Positions 23,887 through 36,790 of a DNA stretch of 64,000 bases are shown here, one piece after another. The translations under genes and the position numbers were made by a program. Origin of the DNA: Rattus norvegicus (Eukaryota; Chordata; Mammalia; Rodentia; Muridae). How positions within the stretch are numbered: position 1 is the first letter of the stretch; every line of letters starts with the position of its first letter. Under the pieces are notes generated by a model that saw nothing but the letters and a program-made list of their open reading frames with translations, did no database searches and had not been told where the DNA came from. Location of the stretch: assembly GCF_036323735.1 (NCBI RefSeq), contig NC_086022.1, positions 68,834,702 to 68,898,701 on the forward strand. The letters are read 5' to 3'.

Positions 23887-24220
23887 TGTGATGTTGTGTT
23901 TGTCAATTTGATAGGATTTAGAATTACCATGGAAACAGATCCTGGGCATGTCTTTGAGAGACTCTCTAGATTTAGGTTAACTAAAAGTGGAAGACCTACC
24001 CCAAACGTGCTCAGTTGCAAACTATGAGCTTGCATCCTAGACTGCATAAAAAGGAGAAAGTTCTTTGCTTCCTTACTGCAGCGGCAGTGTAACCAGCTGC
24101 ATCAAGAATCTGTCTGATGGCTTCCCACCGTGATTGACTGTAACTGCAAATGCTGTGCTAAAATTAAACCCTTCAGATTATTCCGCAGGTATTTGTTGGA
24201 GCAACAAATAACTAATATAC
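23887..24220 (+). mobile_element. MaLR-like solo LTR (subfamily unsure)
   Basis: The segment matches the general layout of rodent MaLR LTRs: TGTGATGTTGTGTTTGTCAA at the start, CAGATCCTGGGCATGTCTTT, CTAGACTGCATAAAAAGGAG, TGACTGCAGCGG-like sequence, AAATTAAACCCTTC and AATAACTAATATA at the end. No TSD was established. Confidence 0.55.
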
Positions 24221-26194
24221 CTGTAGATACTTTGATCTCATGCTTTTGACCTCCTAAACTGTTAGAAATAAATTCTTCTTGTTGAAACCATTACAATCCC
24301 CTGCCTGGATAAATCCATCCAAGCAGTAGATGCCCCCTCCCCTCCAAAAAGAAAAAGAAAAAAGGAAAAGTCACATTCTTATGTTGGCCTCACATTAACG
24401 AGAACAAAGAAAAGTCAGTCTTTAAAATGTCGAACCTTCCTCTTGTTTACAGGTTGGACAAAACCACTTGTACCCCGTAACCCACACCTCCAATGTTGCT
24501 ATTTTTTATTAAATGGGTTAGATTTGGGAATTGCTACACAGTACTTTGGGATGAAGTTGTCTCTGTACAAGAATTAATTTTCCAAGGTTATCGTGGAGAT
24601 TTTTAGCATGGGGTTTTGTGCTGAATAATTTTGGTGTGGCTCCCTGGGTCATTTCTCCTAGACCCTGTTCTGTGCTTTTTAAGGACACTCCGCTATGGTC
24701 ACTGAATGTTGAGCTTCATTGAATGTCTAGTGTGTCTGGCAGAGCACTAGTGGAAGTTGAAAGAGTCAGAAGGGACAGTCTACTGTTGACTTCTGTGTAG
24801 TCACACCATGCTGGACGCTAAAGTGCCTGTGAATTTTGGTAACTCCTTCCTTCTCTAGCAATAATAGCCCCTCTTCTCCCCACCCCCTCTATCCCCAGGA
24901 TGCCTTCAGCATCCCTTTTTGAATAAATAGTTCATTTATTAAACTCTGTAACTATTCAATTTGAGAGTGCCAAGTGCATCTTCAAGGAACTTCCACAGAT
25001 ACTAAGCTGAAGAGAAATGCCAGTAGAGAGGTCCTGAAATAGAAGCAAGACTAGGAAATGGAATATTTCTGAAATGGTTTATTTTCCCTTGACCTGAGGA
25101 ATCATATTGAATGGAAAATTAAAGTTTCTCTAATTCTTTTCAGTGCCTAAACCTTTGGTTAACACTTGTCGGTGTGCTTAGCTTTGTGCATGGCGATGGG
25201 GGAAGAGCGTAAGTGATGAACAAAAGGATAGTGTGACCTTTCTCACCTCATCACTCTCCTGTGTGAAACCACTTACACAGCACAGTAGCCTCATAAAGAT
25301 CCAGGTGAAGATCTGATGTAAGTATGTGTTAAGTGGTTACCACTCATGAAATAACCAGCCACTGTTAACAACTGGTATACTTTATTTCAGGAATTGAAGC
25401 AAAAGGAAACAGCTGCCAAAGGTTGGGTCAACTCAGGAGAAGATGTGAAATGTATGGTTTATCTGTATCCCAGATAAACCATAGCCCAGTGAGGTGTTAT
25501 GGGAAGTTGGTTCCATAGTGATATTAATGCATGTATGTGTGAGGTTGAGAAATAATGCCACTAAAGAACAGACTGAGGCCCAAGAAGAAATATAACGTAT
25601 CCAAGGCCAGATAGAAGTAACAAAGCTAATATTTAACTCTGGCCTTAATCTGTGCTCTTAGCCCTGGAGTCTACAGTTGGAATAAAGAGTCTACAGTCTC
25701 ATAAGGTCAAGAGGACAGTCTCAAATAAGTCCAGCTTGCTTTCACCTGACCCTAGTGTTCAAAAGGTATGCAAAGGCTCGAGACCTTGGGAGGTTTGGGG
25801 TAATTCAGAGTACCCTGTAAAGCAGGTTTTCTGGCCTCAGACCAGATGCTGATCTTTATCAGTCTCTCAGGGGCTGTGTAGAAGAGGCCAAGGCTGAACT
25901 GATGCCAAAGGGTTAACAGTAAAATTTGTGTATTTGCAATTGGCTAGGAAAACTCAAACTGGAGGTCTCACTAAGCATTTGGGCCACTGGATTCCAGTGG
26001 GATGCCTTGCATGACACGTGGAATAGTACAAAGTGTTCAAGGAACAACAGTAGGACACTTCTGGAATAAATCAGTTAAATACTAATTTTTAGTATTATAA
26101 ATCATTTGCAATTTGCTTTAAAACCACCACTACAAAAAATCTTTTGGAATTTAGATATATTATTACTTATAGGAAAATATTTTTTCTGCCTGGG

Positions 26195-26312
26195 CAATGA
26201 TTGTGCATAACTTTAATCTCACACTCTGGAGACAGAGGCAGATGGAGCTCTTTGAGTTCCCAACCAGTCTGGTCTACAGAATAAGTTCCGGGACAGCAAA
26301 TGAGCTTAAAGG
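26195..26312 (+). mobile_element. B1-type SINE fragment
   Basis: Contains TGCATAACTTTAATCTCACA, GGAGACAGAGGCAGATGGAG and CAGTCTGGTCTACAGAATAA. Diverged. Confidence 0.65.
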
Positions 26313-26359
26313 TACAACATGTCAGAATTAGCACTTTAAAAAAAAAACATAAAAATGAG

Positions 26360-26530
26360 GCTGGAAAAATGTCTCTGTGCTTAAGTGTACTTTTCTTGAG
26401 GAGGAGTGGAGTTTGATTCTCAACCATTTCTCAACTGTGGCACCAGCTTACATGGATCTTATGCCCTTAGTCTAGCCTCCATGAGCACTGCCCTCTCATG
26501 TGCATGCTCACATACACCCCCATCATGTAA
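26360..26530 (+). mobile_element. B2-clade SINE, diverged
   Basis: Starts GAGGCTGGAAAAATGTCTCT and shows GAGGAGTGGAGTTTGATTCT in the expected order. Low identity. Confidence 0.5.
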
Positions 26531-27202
26531 AAGATATCTTGGGGACAAATTGGAAATAGCCTGGTCAATGAGAACTCAGAATTTCCAAAGGCAGTCCCAG
26601 CATTGAGATGGGCTGTGAACTACCCACAGATACTGAATTTACTAGTTATGAAAAGGATGCCCCTGTGTTCTTTCTCAATTGTTAATTGCTGGGCCAACTG
26701 CCAAAAGGCTAACAGGATAGTAAATGTTTGTTCCTACTTCACTTGCCCCAAAAGAAAGGTGAGGTGCCTTGGGGAAGGTCACATAGCCCAGGGCAACTGG
26801 GTAAGGAGTGTAGCTTCTGCATAAAAAAGCTGGTGGGTGGAGCTGGGGGTGAAGTAGCTGCAGACTGACCACAGGCGGGGCATGGACCAGGACAAGCAGA
26901 TGAGCCATGTAGAAGAAGGGCACAGTGGCAGAGAGGTCAAGTTTATGTTAGAAGCTAGCTAAGATACTGTCCCATCGAAAAATCCAAAGGTCTTTATTAT
27001 AGAACCACAAGCAGGACCCCCAAAGTCCCACAGTAATATGCCTTTGGCCTTTTTCTTCTTTATATGGGATGACCCACTTTTGGAGCTGAAAAACAAAAAC
27101 AATAGAGGAGCAGGCTTCAATGTAGGAGAGGCTGTCATATCAGCTGTCAGGGCATGAACTTTCTGGTGGAGAAATGCATCAGGCAAAGCCTCGGTTCATC
27201 TC

Positions 27203-27462
27203 TGTTGGTATCAGGAATTGCCTTTAGCAGCGACACCATTTGGCCACTATTGCCATGGCAACGGCCATACATTCCCAAAAGACCTTTTGGTTCAATTCGC
27301 ACCTCCACCTGCGAACCTTTACATCACATTCTGCCCTCCCTCTCTCTTCTCTCTTGCCCCTTCTCTTCTCTTTCCCCCATTAAATCTTACCACGTGGAAC
27401 CGTGTTGGTTTGTGTGCTCTTTCCACACGGGTGCAGCGAGATATCTGATATTAATAACAACA
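27203..27462 (+). mobile_element. 260-bp solo LTR with 5-bp TSDs
   Basis: Begins TGTTG and ends CAACA, so the ends are perfect inverted pentamers, and it is flanked by atctc on both sides (27198-27202 and 27463-27467). It holds a pyrimidine-rich zone, an ATTAAA signal near 27380 and a downstream GTGTTGGTTTGTGTGCTCTT element, the usual order for an LTR (U3, poly(A) signal, U5). It is short for a rodent LTR and I do not recognise the family. Confidence 0.75.
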
Positions 27463-28067
27463 ATCTCTAGCTCTCAACTTGGGAAGCACTTACTGGGTTC
27501 ATGTTTTTACAATAGTGCTACCCATCCATTGCCTGTTTACAGCTCACCTGTACCAAAGTGAGATCTGTCCTGAGAGTACCAGTATGAAGAGGCACAAAAC
27601 AAAACTTCTACAAGAAATTCTATTACTCTACAAAAATGTTTGGAACACAAGCCATTTCTACATCAAGTACCATCTAACTCCTCTGTAATTCAAAATACAG
27701 ATAAAAAACAACTCAGAAGCAAGGAGTTGGACAAACTTTTTGTTCAAATCTTAAATTTTGGTGTGTGTGTGTGTACACAAGTGTATGTGTATAAGCACAT
27801 GTAGGGTAGTCCGTGATCACTCTCCACCTTGTATGTTGAGGCAGGGTCTCTTGATAAAATTAACTCACTGATTTAGCAAGTATAGCTAGCCAGTGTGCCC
27901 AGGGAGTCGGTCTCTATATCTCAACTTGTGGTATTACATGTGGGTTACCACGCTATTATGGGTGCTAGGAATCCTAACTCAGTTCCTTCCATTGAGCTAA
28001 CTCTCCAGTCATGAGTTCTACTTAATAGTAGATGAATTTGGACATATTCACCTTCTCTGTACCTTGG

Positions 28068-28376
28068 TATGATGGTTTGTATATGTGAGGCCCTCTAATC
28101 ACTTAGGTGATTAGGTGTGGCCTTAGAGTTGGTGTGTAACCTGGAGTGTGGGCTTTAAAAGCCTCATCCTAGCTGCCCGAAACCCAGTATTCTGATAGCA
28201 GCCTTCAGATGAAGAATTCCCAGCTCCTCCTGCACCATGCCTGCCTGAATATTGCTATGCTCCCACCTTGATGATAATAGACTGAACCTGTAATCCAGCC
28301 CCAATTAAATGTTGTCCTTCTAAGAGTTGCATTGGTCATGGTGTCTGTTCACAGCAGTAAAACATTAACTAAGCCA
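28068..28376 (+). mobile_element. 5' LTR of an ORR1-type MaLR element
   Basis: Shows the ORR1 pattern (GATGGTTTGTATATG, CTCATCCTAGCTGCC, CACCATGCCTGCCTGAAT, CCAGCCCCAATTAAATGTTG) and ends GTAAAACATTAACTAAGCCA. It pairs with the similar LTR at 30235-30528. Confidence 0.88.
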
Positions 28377-30234
28377 GAATTTGGTACCAGGGACTGGGGT
28401 ATTGCTGTGATAGGCCTGACTATGCTTTCATTTGGAAGAATGTAGATTTTGGGACTCTGGATTTGGAAAGCAGTGGAATACTTTAAATGTGACTTAATGG
28501 GCTATTCTAGTAGGAATATGGAAGACTTTGTTACTGAGAGTTATTTGAATTGTGAGGACCTGGCCTAAGAGGTTTTAGTGGAGAATTTCAGTATGTGGCC
28601 TAGAGACTGTTTTTGTGGTATTTTGGTGAAGAATGTGGCTATCTTTTGCCCTTGTCTGAAGAGTCTGCCTGAGGCTAAGATGAAGAGACTCAGATTAATT
28701 GACAAAAGTCTCAGAAACACCCATCATAGCCTGTGTTCTCTGGTTAAGTCTCATGAGGAGCATTTTAAACAAGCATAGCAAGCCAAGAAAGGAAAAATAT
28801 AAAATATATGGTCCAAGTATTAAAGGGGCCCCAGGAAATGAAATGGAGCTGAATCCTGTGTTCGGGGATATTCAATTAAGGGAGCCGTGACCGTGGGGCA
28901 AGATCCTACCCAGCTAAATTTAAGTCCACGCATGGTAGTACAAACCTTTAATCACAGGAGGCAAAGACAAGCAGTTCTCTGAGTTCAAGGCCAGGCTAGA
29001 ACAAAGTAGGTTCTAGAGGAAGAAAATCTTAAATCCAGACTTTGTGGACCACACCTTTAATCCCAGTGTTTAGGAGACAGGCATGCAGAGTTCAAAGCCT
29101 ATCTATCAAGTTCTAAGACAGCCGAGTTTAGGCAGTGAAGGAGTTGGGAAAACAGAAAGCTGGTAATAATGTAATAGAAAATGTCCCAGCCCCAGCAAGC
29201 AGAACTGCAGCTTTGGCCACGTGGCTCTGGCTTTAGAGTCAGAATAGAAGGGACTACTGGGACAAGTGATGCTGGTTAGCTGGAACTAAGAAATTAGTGG
29301 TGATTAAGAAGAGACCAACATCACTGAGGTGAAATCTTCTGGGAAGTATTTTCTGAGAGCACAAAGCTGTGTTCCAGAGACAGCCAAGGTTGTATCTCAT
29401 GCTGCAGCTGTACTTAGTAATGTGTAAGAATCACCCAGGCGGTACTGGTTTTAAAGGCATGAAGGGGTGGTCATGAAGAGCAGCCAAAGCTTGACATTGT
29501 GAGAGACCATAGAAGGACATGGAAGGTGAAGGTGCAGCCTCCATTGTAGTTGATGGCCCAGGACTGGGAATCATGCAAAGAAGTTGAGGCTTGTCACCAT
29601 GAAGGGACCCTGTGAGAGGCTATTTGCAAAACTTAGTTACAGTGGAAGACCTCAGCGTATTGGAGATGCCAGTACCATGGGATGGTCACCAAAAACAGCA
29701 GGAGCAGTGTAGTGGATCAGACTGAGCTTAGAGTGCTACAGAGGACAGAGCTGGAGAAGTGATGCCAGCCCTTTAGAGGAGCCCAGAAGATGTGTAGATT
29801 TCAGATACTGAAATAAGAAGTAGTAACATTGGAATTGTCTTGGAGACCCCAAGATATTAGAGATGCTAGGGCTGTGGGCTATCTGCTGAGGAGAACTGCT
29901 AACAGGGAGTTGAACCAGCACAGGAGAAAAGTTTGCTGCCGTCAACAAAGATGAAAAAGGAGTTAGAGATCTGAAGAGCACTCTGACCTCAGACATGGAG
30001 ATGCAGAGTTTAGAGTTTGCCCAGCTGGTTTCCTGTCTTGCTTTGAGGATTTCAGTTAAGTGATTGGATGAATCTCAGAAGAGACTTTGAACTTTTGACT
30101 TTTAACATTGTTGAGACAGCTATAGACTATGGGGACTTTGAAGTTAGACTAAATGTATTTTGCATTATGCTGTTTAGGTATGGCCCCCATAGACTCATAT
30201 GTTTGAACTAGCGTATTGGGGCCAGGTAGTGTAA
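28377..30234 (+). mobile_element. ORR1 internal region, non-coding, with B1 insertions
   Basis: About 1.9 kb between the two LTRs. No long open frame with a gag, pol or env relationship is present, in keeping with the non-coding internal parts of MaLR elements. Two B1-like stretches (about 28921-29125) lie inside. Confidence 0.75.
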
Positions 30235-30528
30235 TGTGATGGTTTGTGTATATGCTTGGCCCAGGGGGTGGCACTGTTAGAGTAGATGTGGCACTGTGGG
30301 TGTGGTCTTTAAGACCCATCCTAGCTGCCTGGAAGACAGTCTTCTGCTAGCAGCCTTCAAATGTAGAACTCTCAGCTCTACCTGCAGCGGGCCTGCCTGG
30401 ATGCTGCCATGCCTCTGCCTTGATAATGGACTGAACCTCTGAACCTGTAAGCCAGCCCCTATTAAATGTTGTCCTTATAAGAGTTGCCTTGGTCATGGTG
30501 TCTCCTCACAGCAGTAAAACCTAAGACA
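30235..30528 (+). mobile_element. 3' LTR of the ORR1-type element
   Basis: Starts TGTGATGGTTTGTGTATATG and ends CAGCAGTAAAACCTAAGACA. It has the same motif order as the 5' LTR, with substitutions and small indels, so the provirus is old. The flanking 5-mers (cttgg and ctggt) only partly match, giving at best a decayed TSD. Confidence 0.88.
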
Positions 30529-31189
30529 CTGGTTTCACTGTACAGGGGAAGTAGTTCCTACCTCACCAGGACACTGTGAGGAAGAATAAAAATATTCCCT
30601 GTACATAGTGAATATTTGCGATAAAGTAATGGAGACTTGTGTCCAAATCCTGTCTGTATCAAAGCATTCAGTTCTTTCCTGTAAATCTGAAGGAGTGCAA
30701 CACCTTATTTCCCAGTCCCACAAGATCAGGTTGAGTTTGTGAAGATGAGGTGTTCATTATTTTTCACTGAAACAGGTGACCATCAGAATATCTCCTAGAT
30801 GTACAGAGTTTCTCAAGACAAGTTCGTACAGTTGAGGTTTCTGTCTGAAAGATGGCATTACACCAGAGGTGCCAAGACAGCTGCAGTGCTCCACCCCTTC
30901 TGTTCTGAAGGGTAGGTAGAGGCACCAAGGATCCTAGTCTTCTGTTGTCTATTTCCATGAGCTACTCATCCTGCCTCTTTCTGAGGCTTCCCTGCCTTTC
31001 CCATTAAAGCACTGCCTGAGGGTTCCTTCCTTCTTGACTCCACTCCCTCCCTCCAGTGCAAGAACTTACCCTTTTTATATCATCCTTGACCTGTCTCAGA
31101 GGCCCTATGTCCAAAATCAAGCCCAGCTTCCCTCCTGGGACCTGCACTTACATACTTCCCTCAGCCGCTGGTTGAGCTTTCCTTCCTCC

Positions 31190-31215
31190 TCCTGTTGTTG
31201 TTGTTGCTGTTGTCT
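31190..31215. repeat. short (GTT)n-type trinucleotide run
   Basis: TCCTCCTGTTGTTGTTGTTG and flanks. A short, impure triplet repeat upstream of the presumed Kdm7a 3' end. Confidence 0.8.
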
Positions 31216-32762
31216 CACAGACGCCCCCTGAGGCCTAGGCTTGGTTTTGCCACTTCTGTAACACTGTTGTTACTACAACACTGGGTAGTGAACACTTCTG
31301 AAATGTCCAGAGCATCCATTAAAGAAATAGTCTTTAAAAAAATAAAGAACTAGAGGAATTCCCACATCTATTTCTACCTTGTATCTCATCTTGCCAGTCA
31401 CCCAGTCTTCCTCTTGGCCATCACTCTTCCCCAGCAGGGCCTCTAATGAAATAATAAGGTCTTACTTTTCACATTTAAATCCTCAGAAATACTAAGAACG
31501 CAATACAATTTTCTACATTCTAGTGTCTTGAGATTCAGAAAAAGGGAACAGCAAGTCAGAATCGTATATAGAATTCAGATTTTTTTCTTTCAGAGACATT
31601 TTATACAACTTTCAACATTTATACTTTTAGACAAAATGGGCAAAAAATACACTGAGTGCTAAAAAAAATCAGAACAAAAGTAATACAGTTTTAATTTCAA
31701 TATTTTAAAATACAGAAATTAGGAAGTAAGAATACTAAATACAACTTTAAGCAAGTCACTTATTTTCCCTATAATAATAATATAAGCTACTTAGAGACTT
31801 ACAAATTCAGAGTAAAACAGAAACAAAATAAATACTGTACACTTTCCCTGCCTGCAGGCAAAAGATGGGAAATACTGTTCTGAATAAAAACAAATGCTCT
31901 TAAAGCTTCAGCATCCCACTCCCAGCCACACCCCATTCCATTGTCACACAGTGTGCTTCTGTAGTCAAAGGACACATGTGCATACACTGACTGCCTACAC
32001 ACAGATGAGACACTATTCTGCACACACCCCAAACAAGAAGAGTTAACAGTCACTGGGAAACATGGACATAAAAACCAGAAGGAAAGTCAGGCTAGCAAAA
32101 CATTACTACAAAACTAGTAAGTACCATAGCCAACAACTGTCCTGTTTTCAAATTTCACAGAGTTAAAACCCCTAAAACCAACACTACCCCTCCCCATTAC
32201 CACCCTCCAACACCCCAAAAGAAAAAACTTGCTGAACACTGGCAAAGTTAGATGTTTCACAATAAATGTGAAAGTTCATACTATATAATCTCTTAAAATG
32301 AACCTTTTCATCCTTTCCACAGCATGAAACTGTTATGGCTTAATTATATTAAAAGTAGAAAAGTCTTTTCCAGAGGAAATACAGTCTGCAAAGATGCACA
32401 TGCATTTCCTATCAGTGCTATTTCATACTCAACAACTGCAGGACCTGCTTGTGCAGTCAGGAGCTGTTTTTGGAAAAACTGAGGTTACAGCATTTGATTC
32501 AGTCTAACCATAAACTGTAAGGCCCTTAGTTTGGTTTAGGTTTCTTTTGCAAGATAAAATAACCTTGGGGTTCACTTAGCAAGTTACACCTCAGGTCCCT
32601 GACTATATCATGTAAGTTATATGCATGCTTTGTGAAAATAAAATGTTACTTATGACTCTTAAAAGGGAAAAAATTATTCTAGGCAAAGAATCAACTCTAT
32701 ATAGTTAGTGCTGGCATTTCTTACAAAACAAAATCCAAAGAAATATATTATGTCTTGGTTAT

Positions 32763-32768
32763 TTTATT
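32763..32768 (-). terminator. AATAAA poly(A) signal candidate, Kdm7a 3' UTR
   Basis: This is a canonical hexamer on the transcript strand about 5.2 kb past the stop codon. It is the most distal canonical hexamer I found in the presumed 3' UTR. Use of this site is inferred only. Confidence 0.35.
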
Positions 32769-33718
32769 CCTGCAAAATAGTATATATTCTAGCACTTACG
32801 ATAATTGTTTTGGTAAAAATTACAGAGGGAAAATAGCTGATGTTTAAAAAAAATAGAAAAAAAAAACCTCAAAGACAAATCTCTTATGCTTAAGTCATTT
32901 ATGATCGCTTTCTGTAATGAAGAAAAATGAATCCAGAGTGTCACAGGTCTTGCATAGGTAAACTACTTGGAGGTCAAGGGCTACGTGGTAGCCAGGGTTC
33001 CATCAATGAATAGTGCAGAGCAGATGCATTGGTTGGAAGAATCATCGAATACATCCTTTAAGAGGTTTTAAACGTAAGTGTAATGTCACAGTTAAGACAA
33101 AGCCTTAAAAAACTAGAAGGACACCAGAGGTGACGGGGGAACTGGTTTCTCCAGTGAGAATGATTTGCTTCTCCCCAGTAAAGCAGAGAGACTTACTATA
33201 GCACAATAAAGCCGTGGTCGTGATGATATGCCAGCTGCTTTGGAAATAGATATTTGCTTCTTAAAAACCTTTTAAAAATGTTTATAGAAAGGGTATCAAA
33301 TTTTTTTTCACTTACAGCATGAAAGCAAAATAAGGAACGGTTAGTAGTAAGGCTACGGTACGAGGGTGACTATGCGCAACAGCAGTCGAGGGATTATACG
33401 AATTTTGTTTGTCCAGCTTCAAAAACATACATGGACAGTACCTACAAGACAAGCAGAGGCTGCTGTGTCAAAGAATGGGATCCGTGTAAGAAAACAAGGT
33501 ACTAGAGATCCCAAAGCCACTGAGTGTCTCTAGGCAAATCTCTGTCCCATCTGGGTTACACTGGTCACCCTTACTGACTAGCTAGCTCTCCCTGGACAAA
33601 AGTTATAATGCATAATTGGTTTTTTTGTTTGTTTGTTTGTTTGTTTTTGAGATTGCATTAGATGAAAAGTCTAGGATACCCGTAACAGTCTAAAAGCCTT
33701 AGCTCCTCTCGATCACTA

Positions 33719-33792
33719 CCTGGTGCTAGGGATCAGGCCCCAGAGTCTTGCACATATGAAAGGCAAGATCTTCTCTTTCACATATTGAGCAG
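33719..33792 (-). repeat. old, diverged ID-like SINE fragment
   Basis: The segment follows the ID consensus (reverse orientation: GGGATCAGGCCCCAGAGTCTT against GGGACCGAACCCAGGGCCTT) with many substitutions and no clear tail or TSD. It lies inside the presumed Kdm7a 3' UTR in the sense direction. Confidence 0.5.
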
Positions 33793-36746
33793 TTAGTTTA
33801 ATATTTAATGGGAGAGATGAATTGTGAGAGATATTTAGATTTGTATTATGAAGTTTCATGTCTCTCCATATGAATACTAGAAATGCACATTTGTTATGAT
33901 ATCTCTCTAGCAGCAGTATACTAGGCCATACCGTGGTTCCCACCAATTCTCAGGGACTGTCTCACACTGCAGAACATCTTCTGAAGCAAGCTGACACTCA
34001 TTTTTGAACACATCCAGTTGATTCTCCTTTCTATACTACTTTTGACTTCCCTCTCTCCTTGGGCTGTTATACCTAACTCACAACTGCTTATAAAAAGCTT
34101 TTTCCTAGTCACCTTATTTTTCCCCCTAGTCCCATGGGTAGCTGCTAAATCATTTTAAATTTACCACCCCTTTTATCTTTAGTACCTGAAGAGTATGCCA
34201 AATATGAAGATGAGTACTATACTAATTCCTCTTTGAGAAAAACCCAAAGCTTGCTCCTCTGTTGTGCTAAATAACCACCAATGACTTGATAACAGATGTT
34301 CTCACTCTTCTGTCCACAGACAAGCTCATTTTTTTCTTTCACTTCAGCACCTTGTTAGGAATTTGTCAGGTTTTTAGGTAGTCCGCCCTGGGTGTATATT
34401 TTCACTTAGACTTTTTCTCTAATAAAAGTTTTCACTTAAAATATTCTCAGAAGGTGCACTCGTCATCAGTTGTAACTTAATAATTAACAAGTATAACATG
34501 ACATAATACCTGAAGAATGTTGTTCTTCACTGAGTAGTTTTTATCCAACTCACAAACAAGAAAACTAGAACTTAAAAATAAGACTCAGGATAATTTACCG
34601 ACTACTCAGCATCTCAGCTGATGAATGGCAGAACAGGGCTAACATGCAGGCCTTTTGCTTCCTTTCAAGCTAATACCATATCCTTATATTACCAACAGAA
34701 ACAACTAGCTTACAGAATTTTTCTTAAATGTTAAAGTACATGGGTATTTTATTTTTAAACACTTCCACTTCTACAGTGGTACATCTCACTGAAACTAATG
34801 AAGTTGGATTTTGTTTTGTTTGTTCTGTTTACAAACACCTTCTGTTCAACTTTGTTTAGAAGTCAAAACAACACTGCTAACCTCCTGGAGAAGACACTTC
34901 ATGGGCAGACAAAACTGAACCTGAGCTTCCTCACAGTACTCACTCCTTCTGAGCACTCAGTAGGTGTCTGATGATACCTGTTGATCTCATACGAATAAAT
35001 ACAGTAAAATACATAGAAAAGGAATTAGGATTAGTAAAATAGAGAATAGTATTCAAGCTAAGTATTTAGTCATAGATGGAACTGTCTCCTCTGAGTGTAT
35101 GATTTCAGTAGATGGTTTGATCGTGTGCTTAAAAAATGAACTATGTTTATGAATTTCAATTTATTTCAATGTATTCCAAAGATTCTGAACTACTAAGCTG
35201 CCAATTTTGTATTGTTAATCATTCACCAATACTGGGGAGCATAATATTATATAATGTTGTGAATTACAGTACAGTAGATCCCAGGTTAAGGGTCACTTAG
35301 TTGAATAAAGATAGGATCACTACTACTATTAAAGCTGCATACACTAAATTATTAATTCTCAATTTTACACATTTTACTTGCTTATAGCTAACTAAATGCT
35401 ATCACCATTGTCTTCTGAGTTAAGCTGCAGTATACTACTTGTGAGACTATGGGAACAACAGAGATTACCTATTACTGTTGAGCCCAGATCCTAGCAGTAG
35501 TCACACCTCAAAGTCTAGCCATTTCTATGAGATAAAAGGACATACCACAGATGGAGAACTTTATAAGAAGTTTGATTAGAAAAACTCATTGGCTGTGTAG
35601 CTAAATTTTTATCAATTCAGAAAGATACATGGGTTCTTTAATAGTAGCTATATTAACTGGCTAAAAGTTTTATAATTTAGCCCATTAATAGGTTAAAATG
35701 ATAAAATAATGAATCCACAGAACTATCATTTAAAACACTACATATGTAGCAACCCAAAATTAGTGTTTATCAGCCTATGGGCACAGGGAAGATACTGGCC
35801 ACAATTTTAATTCATAAGCATAAATTTTAATTTTTATGGCCAAAAAAATGAAATAATTAAAAAAATATTTTGAGTTGTTTAAAACAAATCCAGATCATAA
35901 CTGGGAAAAGAAGTCACCACTCTTATTTCTTAACCCAAATAAAAATGTGTGTTCTAACAATAAAACAAAACGAAGACATCACAGTGATACATTGTGGAAA
36001 GGTGAGCGATCAGTCAGATTCAGATTCTTGCATGTTGAAATTAACAACCAGCTGACTGCATCCCTCTCTCACTAGTTATGGCATAGAGTAGGCAGGGGTT
36101 AGGGATGCTGTCTACAGATACTAAGAATTCCATAAAAATCTTCTCCCTGACAGCCAAAATATGATTGAACTTTGGTCCAGACAATCTGGACCAGGAGGTG
36201 AGTTTGTAACTTCCTTGTCCCACTAAGTATTGTAAAGGAGACAGAACTAGAGATCTTTCCCTTTGGAAATACATATTGAATCAACTATGAAGATAATGGT
36301 GCATAATTCTTTTCTTTCAACTCAATGCTTCCTACAGAAGAAAAGGGCTAGCTACCTAGCTGAGCTGAAAAGGACAAAAATCCATTATATAGCCATAGTT
36401 CTCCATAAAAATAAATTTCATGTTGTTTGCCTATATTGTCTTTGTAGGAATTTGTAAAATGTGGTATCATCAGACCTCTAATGTTAATTTATTTTTTATA
36501 CCATGAGGGGAAAATGGAGAGACTAAAAACTATTATAAGCCACTGAAAATTGCATTTAAGTAAAAATTGTACATAAAGGAGATAAATTACTATCTTATTT
36601 AAAGTTCAACCAGACACTTAACCTCCATATCCTACTAGTCAAGACAGATGGAAGAAACTGCAAAAAGCACCCATTTTACTCCAAGTCTGTATTGAAATAA
36701 TTCTTCAGTAAATTAATAAAAAAGCGTGCACGTGCACACAGAAACA

Positions 36747-36790
36747 CACACACACACACAGACAGACACACACACACACACACACACACA
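36747..36790. repeat. (CA)n microsatellite in Kdm7a 3' UTR
   Basis: An interrupted CA tract; on the transcript strand it reads as (GT)n. Confidence 0.9.

Larger units (their letters stand above)
16480..31580. other. intergenic region between Parp12 and Kdm7a
   Basis: About 15 kb made of SINEs, two L1-derived segments, LTR elements, simple repeats and unassigned single-copy sequence. No exon-like chain of splice sites with family matches was found on either strand. The long unassigned parts are about 22060-22580, 22730-23880, 24230-26190 and 30530-31580. Confidence 0.6.

Noticed and set aside
23887..24220. A possible hidden gene in the 22-27 kb intergenic part
   Set aside because: Open frames there are short and disconnected, and the only organised segments resemble LTRs and SINEs.
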